A stretch of DNA of 34,274 bases from assembly GCA_009602735.1 (NCBI GenBank), contig WELA01013233.1, positions 90,013-124,286 of the forward strand, given 5' to 3'. Positions within the stretch are counted from its first letter, which is position 1. Each line of letters opens with the position of its first letter. The stretch is from Mesotaenium endlicherianum. Taxonomy: Eukaryota > Streptophyta > Zygnematophyceae > Zygnematales > Mesotaeniaceae. This document shows positions 20,471-27,900 of the stretch, one piece after another. The translations under genes were made by a program, and so were the position numbers. The notes under the pieces were generated by a model. The model was not told the DNA's origin and did not search any database. It saw nothing but the letters and a program-made list of their open reading frames with translations.

Positions 20471-20567
20471 GAGTGTGTATGGGCGCACTCCCCGCACCCT
20501 CTCCCCTTTCACTGAGGCAACCCATCCGGAGGCGCCTGACGTACACCTCACCGCAGGAGGAAGGTAG

Positions 20568-20744
20568 AAAGGTAAAAAGCCTAGGAAACAGGTTGCTGAG
20601 CCTATGGCAACGGAGGGGCAAGCTGCAAAGCCTGCTACCCCACCTCCTAAGAATCAAGCAAAAAAGCCTGAGAGCCAAAATCAGGCAGAAAAGCCTGAGG
20701 GCCAGGATGAGGGCGAAAAGCCCCCACCTGCACCCAAGGAGTAG
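20568..20744 (+). pseudogene. Lys/Pro/Glu-rich linker in the pol frame, bounded by TAG codons
   Basis: In the same frame as pol, an open run between TAG 20565-20567 and TAG 20742-20744 encodes a low-complexity peptide with repeating KPE/Q units (QNQAEKPEGQDEG, then KPPPAPKE). The frame then goes straight on as QLLDAFVGEKQ into the RT upstream helix. It is probably the pre-RT spacer of the polyprotein, now cut off by the stop at 20742. It could be chance, but the repeat units share the pol frame. Confidence 0.5.
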
Positions 20745-20807
20745 CAACTACTAGATGCCTTTGTTGGGGAGAAGCAACCTGAAACTGAGACTTTTGCCAT
20801 TGGGAAA

Positions 20808-23432
20808 ATGGTCTCAGCCCAGCAGAGAGCACAGGTGGAAAGGTTGCTGAAGAAACACCGCAAGGTGTTTGCTTTTTCTAAGGAGGAGATTGGTAGAACC
20901 ATTGCCAGTGTGTGTGAGATCACACTAACTACTGATAACCCAGTCAGACTTGGGGCGCATAAGCTCAGTCAGACAGAGTGGGACTGTGTGGAGAAAACTT
21001 GTGAAGAGCTGCATAAGTTTCGCATGATTGAAAAATCTACCTCAGTGCATGGGGCTCCCACAGTAGTAGTCGCTAAAAAGGACGAGGTTGGCAATTACAC
21101 TGCCACTCGTATGTGTGGAGATTACAGGCGACTGAATCTCTATACAGAGCCAGACAGCTATGTGATGCCTACGCCGGAGCGGATCTTTGCAATTGCCACC
21201 ACCGGGAAGGTGTTCAGCATCATCGATCTGCGCCAAGGCTTCAACCAGATCCCTGTGAAAACAGAAGATCGAGGTAAGACCGCCTTCTGGGCTCAAAGGG
21301 AACTTTGGCAATGGACAGTAATGCCATTTGGGCTGAAAAATGCCCCAGCCATATTTCAGAGGACTATGGATAAAGTGCTGGAGGGGTTGGATTTTGCTAA
21401 ACCATACATTGACGATGTGGTAGTATTCAGCAAGTCCATAGAGGAGCACCTCGAGCACTTGGAACAAGTGTTCCAGCGCCTGGAGAAATTCCAGATGAAG
21501 CTGCATCCTGGGAAGAGCAGATTCTTTGAGGCACACGTGCCTTACCTAGGACATGAGATTGGGAACAATGCTATGTCCCCTCAGGCTGTGAAGACTGAGG
21601 CCATTTACAAGATACCTGCACCTGCGAATGTGTCTAAGCTGAAAGCTCTGTTAAGGCTAAGCGGATACTATCGTAAGTTTGTGAAGGATTATAGCAGAAT
21701 TGCTAAACCCCTGACGGAACTCCTTAAAAAGGATGTGCCTTTTGTGTGGACAGAAGCTCAGGAGAAAGCCATGAACGAGCTTAAGGAGCGGCTGGTAACA
21801 ACCCCAGTCTTGCGAACGCCTGACTACTCCAAGCCATTCAATCTGCACACTAACTGGAGTTGTGTGGGAATTGGCGCAGTACTCACTCAGGCCGCAAGCC
21901 CTAGAGAGGAGTATGTTATTGCCTATGCCTCACGCTCTAACAATCGAGCGGAGAGCAACTACTCATCCTACGAAGGAGAGCTGCTGGTAGTGGTTTGGGC
22001 TGTCACACACTTCAGAGAGTATCTGTGGGGAAGACCCTTCATGCTGATCACGGATCACTCACCATTACTATGGCTGATGAAGAATGAAGACCTCACCAGT
22101 AAGTTGGCTCGCTGGGCTCTTAAGCTGCAAGAGTACCAAATGACGGTGGTGCACAGAGCAGGAGTGCTCAACAACGACGTCGATGGACTCAACAGGAACC
22201 CAGACCCATCTTCAGACGACAGAATAGGAGCTCGAGATGACAAAGACCCGAGCGGCCCAGCAGAGTTGGTGGCCTGCCTAGCCGAAATGGCTGGAATGGT
22301 AGCATCAGGTGAAGCTGAGCCTCTACCTCTGTTCAGTCCAGAGATCTGGAAAGATCAAGCTACTATGCACTGGTTGAAGACGGGAATTCACTTGGAAGGG
22401 CTATCAGTGAAGGAGAAGGACCAGATAAGCCATCGAGCTAAAAGGTTTTGCTGGAAACGCAACAACCTCTTCAAAATTGAAGAAACTGGTCAGGAGAAGT
22501 TAGTGCCAGAACCCATCAGGAGACGAGCTCTTGTGCAAGAAATGCACGAGAACACTGGACACTATGGTGTCAAGAAGACGTATAGTCTTGTGGAACTGTC
22601 TTACTGGTGGAGGGGCATGAAGCAGCAGTGTGAAGATGTGATCAAGGCCTGCCAAAGCTGTGATCGCGTGAAGGCTGGTTTTACACAGCAACATCCACAC
22701 TTGCGACCTTTGCCGATCATGGGCCTAGGCTACCGCTGGAGCTGCGATCTCGCAAGTGAGCTACCGCTGTCTAAGCGAGGTAACAAATATATCATGGTCA
22801 TGATTGAGCATTTCTCTAAGTGGATAGAGGTTGTGCCTCTGACTGCTAAGGAGAGTCTAGGGACCGCGGAAGCGCTCCTCAATGGTATGATTGTGCGTCA
22901 TGGAGCTCCAGCAGAAGTGCTGATAGACCAAGGGTCTGAGTTCCAAGGGTCTTTTCAGAAACTCTTGGATAGATGCTTCATCGATCATCGCACTACGTCT
23001 AGAGATCATCCGCAAGCAGATGGTCTGGCGGAAAGGATGGTGCAAACCATTAAGTCTGCTTTGCGCAAGTTTTGCCTTGAGCATGACATGCGTGACTGGG
23101 ATCTGGCCCAGCCATGGCTGGTTATGGGTTACAGATTTAGCAAGCAAGCTGCCTTGGCGAATTACTCGCCATATCAGATACTGTTTGGCAGAAGTCCAGT
23201 AGTGCCCAGCAGCATCAAGCAGGAGATTGAACAGGTGAAAGACCTGGACAGCCCTGATGAACTGCTAAAAGTGATGGTACGCCGTAAGGCGTTATTTGAG
23301 CGCATGATGCCGGCTGCGCTGGACAATCTGAAAATTGCACAAAAAAGAGATACCCAGCGTTGCCAGAACGCGAGACGGGAGCTACCGCCTGCAGATGACG
23401 CAGATTCAAGAGGGAGACTTTGTCCACCGTAA
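20808..23432 (+). CDS. pol: Pol: reverse transcriptase, RNase H and integrase of the retroelement (874 aa)
   Basis: An uninterrupted frame with domains in order. RT (residues about 1-330): MCGDYRRLN, IDLRQGFNQI, MPFGLKNAPAIFQ and the active site YIDDVVVFS. RNase H (about 340-460): LHTNWSCVGIGAVLTQ, YEGELLVVVWAV, LITDHSPLLWL; the first catalytic Asp of the usual TDxS motif is Asn here (codon 21852-21854). Integrase (about 560-830): an HHCC zinc finger (HENTGH...CQSCDR) and an intact D,D-35-E set (WSCDLAS, EVLIDQGSEFQG, DGLAERMVQTIK). The frame ends PPADDADSRGRLCPP at TAA 23430-23432, out of frame with the integrase tail and PHD finger that should follow. The ATG at 20808 is internal; the true polyprotein runs in from upstream. 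It would copy RNA into DNA and integrate it, but the Asp-to-Asn change predicts failed RNase H. Confidence 0.95.
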   Translation: MVSAQQRAQVERLLKKHRKVFAFSKEEIGRTIASVCEITLTTDNPVRLGAHKLSQTEWDCVEKTCEELHKFRMIEKSTSVHGAPTVVVAKKDEVGNYTATRMCGDYRRLNLYTEPDSYVMPTPERIFAIATTGKVFSIIDLRQGFNQIPVKTEDRGKTAFWAQRELWQWTVMPFGLKNAPAIFQRTMDKVLEGLDFAKPYIDDVVVFSKSIEEHLEHLEQVFQRLEKFQMKLHPGKSRFFEAHVPYLGHEIGNNAMSPQAVKTEAIYKIPAPANVSKLKALLRLSGYYRKFVKDYSRIAKPLTELLKKDVPFVWTEAQEKAMNELKERLVTTPVLRTPDYSKPFNLHTNWSCVGIGAVLTQAASPREEYVIAYASRSNNRAESNYSSYEGELLVVVWAVTHFREYLWGRPFMLITDHSPLLWLMKNEDLTSKLARWALKLQEYQMTVVHRAGVLNNDVDGLNRNPDPSSDDRIGARDDKDPSGPAELVACLAEMAGMVASGEAEPLPLFSPEIWKDQATMHWLKTGIHLEGLSVKEKDQISHRAKRFCWKRNNLFKIEETGQEKLVPEPIRRRALVQEMHENTGHYGVKKTYSLVELSYWWRGMKQQCEDVIKACQSCDRVKAGFTQQHPHLRPLPIMGLGYRWSCDLASELPLSKRGNKYIMVMIEHFSKWIEVVPLTAKESLGTAEALLNGMIVRHGAPAEVLIDQGSEFQGSFQKLLDRCFIDHRTTSRDHPQADGLAERMVQTIKSALRKFCLEHDMRDWDLAQPWLVMGYRFSKQAALANYSPYQILFGRSPVVPSSIKQEIEQVKDLDSPDELLKVMVRRKALFERMMPAALDNLKIAQKRDTQRCQNARRELPPADDADSRGRLCPP

Positions 23433-23802
23433 GCGCCAAACCAAGACCACCATCGACACCAGTTCAGGTGCAGTGATCTTACGCGTGAAACATGCGTTTG
23501 ACAATGGTGTGTTAGAATTGGAGGGTTCTGATGGTAAAACCAAGAGAGACCACGTGCAGAATTGCTCGCTATGCCATTTGCCGAATAATGATCCAACGGT
23601 TAAGGTTGTGCCCGAGGAATTGGTGCCAGCCACGCCTTGTGCCAGTTGCAAAGTGCTGGATTATCAGGAAGCAATGGTAACTTGCGATAAGTGTGGTGCC
23701 CGTTGGCACACTTTCTGCATTGGCGAAGAAGAGATTATGGCAGGACAATGGGGATGTCCTGACTGCCTTCCTAAACCCCCTAGCCGCAGGGCTGGAAAAT
23801 AA
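23335..23802 (+). CDS. Pol C-terminal tail with a PHD finger, displaced by a +1 frame change
   Basis: The frame overlaps the end of pol. From about residue 12 it is the expected continuation of integrase: YRLQMTQIQEGDFVHRKRQ, AVILRVKHAFDNGVLELEG, RDHVQNCSLCHLPNND. A PHD finger follows, with Cys-x2-Cys (CASC), Cys-x2-Cys (CDKC), His-x2-Cys (WHTFC) and a final W-x-CPDC, the complete C4HC3 ligand set. PHD fingers in other proteins read methylated or unmodified histone H3 tails, so this one may steer integration or tether the complex to chromatin, as chromodomains do in chromoviruses (inference). Reaching it from pol needs a +1 shift near 23370-23390, probably a one-base insertion. The protein ends with a basic tail, RRAGK, at TAA 23800-23802. 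The ATG at 23335 lies in the overlap and is probably not a real start. Confidence 0.85.
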   Translation: MHKKEIPSVARTRDGSYRLQMTQIQEGDFVHRKRQTKTTIDTSSGAVILRVKHAFDNGVLELEGSDGKTKRDHVQNCSLCHLPNNDPTVKVVPEELVPATPCASCKVLDYQEAMVTCDKCGARWHTFCIGEEEIMAGQWGCPDCLPKPPSRRAGK

Positions 23803-23861
23803 TAGCTTTCAGCAGAAAGGCAGGGACGTCTCAGCTGAAAGGGGTGTAAGAGGAATTAAGC

Positions 23862-24197
23862 AAGGCAAGTATTTTAAAAATTTTTGCTAAAGTCTTAGGA
23901 TAAGCAGATGGTGAGAGCTGGGTGAAGGAGAACGTTGCCATGAGTGCTGGTCATGGTTGCATGGTGCAAGTTCAGGAGCCCAGGGATGGGTTAACCCTGA
24001 TAAGGCTTGTCATCGACACACGTGCGAAGGCAAGTATTTTTTAAAATTTTTTGCTTAAGTCTTAGGATAAGCAGATGGTGAGAGCTGGGTAAAGGAGAAC
24101 GTTGCCATGAGTGCTGGTCATGGTTGTATGGTGCAAGTTCAGGAGCCCAGGGATGGGTTAAACCTGGTAAGGCTTGTCACCGACACACGTGCGAAGG
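23862..24197. repeat. 165-bp tandem direct repeat with CACGTG motifs
   Basis: A unit beginning AAGGCAAGTATTTT occurs at 23862-24026 and again from 24027 to about 24197, with only a few differences by eye. Each copy contains GATAAGCAGATGGTGAGAGC and ends ACACACGTGCGAAGG. Two more CACGTG cores follow, in CACACGTGCGGAGG near 24218 and GCACACGTGCTG near 24260. CACGTG is the G-box/E-box core. A 12-bp palindrome GGTCGATCGACC sits at 24196-24207. Confidence 0.88.
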
Positions 24198-24434
24198 TCG
24201 ATCGACCATGTTTGCCCACACGTGCGGAGGGTCACCGACACATCAACCAGGTCGAAGGCACACGTGCTGAAAGGCTACGCCCGTGCCGAGGGACCAACAT
24301 TGTTAGGCACGACACTTAAGAGATTTGAGATTAATAATATTTTGAATTCTGGGCGCTATTTTACCCAAATTCTAGAGGGAAATTACCTCCCCATGTGCCC
24401 AATAGCACCCGGTTTTACAATTGGAGTAATTCCA

Positions 24435-24454
24435 GTACGGATTAAATTCCGTAC
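24435..24454. repeat. Inverted repeat (7-bp stem, 6-nt loop)
   Basis: GTACGGA and TCCGTAC form a perfect stem around TTAAAT inside the probable right-hand LTR. Another weak inverted repeat, GAATTCTGGG with CCCAAATTC, lies about 70 bp upstream. These may be structural elements of the LTR or may have no role. Confidence 0.7.
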
Positions 24455-24974
24455 AAGTACGTTATTGAGATGTACAATTGGCAATGTGGCGTCCGAAGGC
24501 AGCAACTGGCAAGAACAACTTATCTGTCAGCTCATCGCAGCTCTTGCCAAGCCATTGCATGTCCTGTGTCCATGCATTCTCCTTTGCCAGCTAGTGGCCA
24601 CTCAAGCTCAGCTCGAAAGCTTCTCGTTCATTGCTTGATTCTTGGTCAAGGTCGTGCTCAGATCTTGGTCGCAGTTACAGGTGCCACCAAATTTTGTTCT
24701 ATAAGCAGCAACGAAGCCCACATCGAGCGAATGAGAAGCAATACCAAACAGCACAGACGGGTACGGGTGTTTGTCTCTGATCAGCACTCTGATGCCCGTC
24801 TACCAGGTTCTTGAATTGACTCGACGGAAGAAACAGTCGAAGGCATTTGTTTATGTGCGACTTGGTCGACAAGAAGCCCCTTTTCTATGTGTAGGCATTG
24901 AAAAATTGGCCTTTAAATGACCAGCAAGTCCATCAGTATCATGCCCGGAACATAGCTCGTCGACTTTCTCCGTG

Positions 24975-27900
24975 ATGAAGCAGTTCCCGTGGAGGCGGTT
25001 TAAGCCGGCATATAGTATTCCAGCGGCGTGTGGGAACACACCGCATTTGCGCTCAGAAAGCTCTATCGTACATAGCTCTTTCGCTTACTCAAAGCCCAGT
25101 TGTGCCTCAGAAGCACGGCTTCACAAAATCGGAAGGCCAGGGCGCCAGCCCTTGCAGTTCTCAGAGGCATGTGGGAGTCCAATTTCCGTACGGAAATTAG
25201 CTACCTTGTCGAGCTGGCTTCAACCACGCACATCCCTTGGCCATCGCGCAGCACATCCTTCTCACGTGTTAGTAACCAAATCGGATTACTCATTAGTTAC
25301 TAAGAGTATTCTTTCCCTACTCCGTAAAAGTCCGCAGGCACGAGTGACTCATACCCCTCAGACGCTCACATGGCCTGCATTCCCTTATTTGATCCCAGCT
25401 GCCAAAATGAAGAGGGGAAACGCCTCTGCCGCATCCGCATACCCAACCCCGGTCTCGCATCCGGACGTGCAAGCTATGGGTGAATTTGAGAGAAATGGAC
25501 AACGTAATGAGCGTGTTGCAATCGCGACAATTCCTCAGGAGGTTGATGCGAAGCGTCACGGAGCTGGGGAGCGTGGGAGCGAAAAGTTTGAAACTCGAGC
25601 TGTCGACTTGCCTCTGGACCCCGAGAAGGTTAGAAAGGGAGCAAACGACCACGCAGCTCCTGTCAGGGAAGGAGGTGCGCGATGATTCCTGTTTGTTTGA
25701 GCCCCATTGGGGATTCTAGCTCTCTTCGTTATTGGCGGTCGGCATGTGAATCTGTGCATATGACCAGCTTCTGCAGAAGGTAGTCGCGTGCATGATTTTT
25801 GCACGAGTTCCATGCACCATGGAGTAAGAGCGTGACTACGAATCCATCACAGATGAACATCACTTCGTTGAAATCCTCCAAACAGGAAGAAAGGGGGGCA
25901 GGAGGGGGGGGCTTGGACATCATTCGCGCAAGTGACTCTAACTTTATGCGCGCGCGTGTGCGCTGGTGGCGCGCTTGCAGCCGGCCCGGAAGTTGAGCAA
26001 GCTTTGCACCCAGAGGGCTCACACGGGGATGATCTGCCGCCGGTACATCTGCCCAAGCGGGATGCGAAACCTCGCCTGGTCATCCTGGGTGAGTGCATCA
26101 CCTGTGCCTGCACGCCTGTGCCCACACACAGACAGAAGGACTCACATGCGCATATAATGTTCGCACGTGCATGCGCGTGTGATATATAATCCAATTTCTG
26201 TTTGTGCGAGATGTACTTACACGCACTTGTTTGCGAGTATGTGTTTGTCTGTGTGTTTGCGTGTGTGTATGTTGTGCGTGTGGGTGCGCGCGCGCGCACA
26301 TGCTTCTGTCCGTATACATGTATAACATGTGTACGAGTGGTGACAGTGCAGGGCAAGAGAGGGAGGGAGGGAGGCATGGGAAGAGGAAGGGGGGGAGAGA
26401 GTGAGAGGAAGAGAGAAGCAAAAGGAGGGGCACCCACTGACACATGCGTTAAAGAGTCTCCGCGTCCTAGCCCACTACCAAGCTGGAGTCCAGGGACACC
26501 AATGGCTACTCAAGCTCTGCAGCAGCGCGCACATGCAGCTGGCGCCGCAAGTGCAGAAGAATGCACCGGATCCTGGCTGCAGGCGAGGTGCGCGTGCATG
26601 ACACATGTTTGTCCGGGCGTTCGTGCGTGGGTGCGTGCGTGGGTGCGTGCGTGCGTGCGTGCGCCGGACCGCAGGCAGCGGGTGGGGCGCGTGCCGCGTG
26701 CTGCGGAGCGTGGACCCCGCGCGGTGGGACGTGGTGGCCATCTCCCCGCGCAACCATATGGTGTTCACGCCCCTGCTCTCCTCCACGGGTGCGCCCACGG
26801 ATCGCCTCCTCCTCTCCTCCTCTCCCTTTGGCCCTGCTGCTCGCCCCCCATCTGTCTGCCGCATTTACATCCCTCCACTCACATCTGTCTGCGGGCCGGT
26901 CTGTCTAGATGTCTGGCTATGGGTCTCTGCCACTCTCTTCTCCCCATCTCTCTATCTCCCCCTCCTCTACCTATCTCCTGCTCTGCCTGTCTGCCTGTTT
27001 GCCGGCCCTCTTGCTCGGGTCCCTCCTGTGCATCAGCTCTCGTCTGCTCCACGTACTCACAAATCTCACCATGTGGCAACAATGCGCGCGCGCTCCCGCT
27101 CCCGCTCTCGCTCGCGTGTGCCCCTGCGTGCGTGCGTGCATGCGTGCATGTGTAATGCGTGTGCATGCCTGGCGGACGGCGGGGGGGGGGGGGNGGGGGG
27201 GGGGGGGGGGGGGGGGGGGGGGGGCGATGCGAGGGGAGGGGCAAGCAGCTGTGGGGACGCTGGAGCCGCGCTCTGTGGCCATCCCCGTGCGCAGCCTCCA
27301 GGCCGCGCTCAACACGCCTGAGGACACGCACTTCTACTTCCACGCCGCCTGCTCCGCCATTGACCCCGCCAGGCGCTGGGTGCGGGCCACACGCTGCTCC
27401 CCTCCCCTCTCTCTTTTCCCCCGCCCGGTGGCTGGCTACTTCTCCTCCCGCCCTCCTTCTCCTCTTTCTCCCCCACCACCCCCTCTTTTGCGTCTCCCTT
27501 TGCCCCCCTCTCCTCTCTCTTCCCCCCTTTTTTCCCCCTTCGTGCGCGCCTACGGCCGTTCCTGTCTCTGACAGGTGTCTCTCCCCCCCTTGGTCATGCT
27601 ACTCCCCGCGTCTCCCCCATCTCTGTCAGTAACTGCGTCGCTTCCGGCTCTCCTCTTTGCCCTCGTCCGACAAATCCGTACAGCTTGCCCTAAACCATAT
27701 CTCTGAAACCTAGACGACTATCGCAACCCCTCGGCCTCACAACCTGGTAGCCTCCACTCGCAGGCCTGCCACTGGCTCGCGCGTGCGCCCTGTGCTTGTT
27801 GCGGGGAAGCACAAGAAGATCTTGGGGCTGAATGTACCTCAGAGGCCAGAGTTTAGACCAACGGGTTTAAGGTTTTCAGAGCTCCTGAGGAAGGGGGGGC

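Larger units (their letters stand above)
13600..24679 (+). mobile_element. Degenerate Ty3/gypsy-like retroelement carrying a DNA methyltransferase and a PHD finger
   Basis: Order on the plus strand: Gag with zinc-knuckle remnants and aspartic protease (14217-16655), C5 DNA methyltransferase (16652-18367), unknown region (18368-19747), promoter/LTR-like block (about 19980-20470), reverse transcriptase, RNase H and integrase (20808-23432), PHD finger (23335-23802), right-hand LTR-like sequence (23845-24679). RT before RNase H before integrase is the Ty3/gypsy order. The left boundary is a guess, because no 5' LTR or target-site duplication was found. Multiple stops, two frame changes and lost key residues show that this copy is not autonomous. 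Two different LTR-like blocks leave open whether it is one element or two joined ones. Confidence 0.8.
23845..24679 (+). repeat. Probable right-hand (3') LTR
   Basis: A purine-rich tract ending GAAAGGGG (polypurine-tract-like) lies directly before TGTAAGAGG at 23845. The best matching end is GCAGTTACA at 24679, so the block begins TGTAA and ends TTACA, a perfect 5-bp inverted terminus as LTRs have; length 835 bp. It starts 42 bp after the stop of the PHD frame, where a 3' LTR should start. There is no matching left LTR and no target-site duplication was identified, so the right edge is tentative. Confidence 0.5.

Noticed and set aside
26202..27155. Long plus-strand open frame of 317 codons
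   Set aside because: It lies across two dehydrogenase introns and one exon in the wrong frame. Its composition comes from GT-rich and CT-rich microsatellites and it has no domain.
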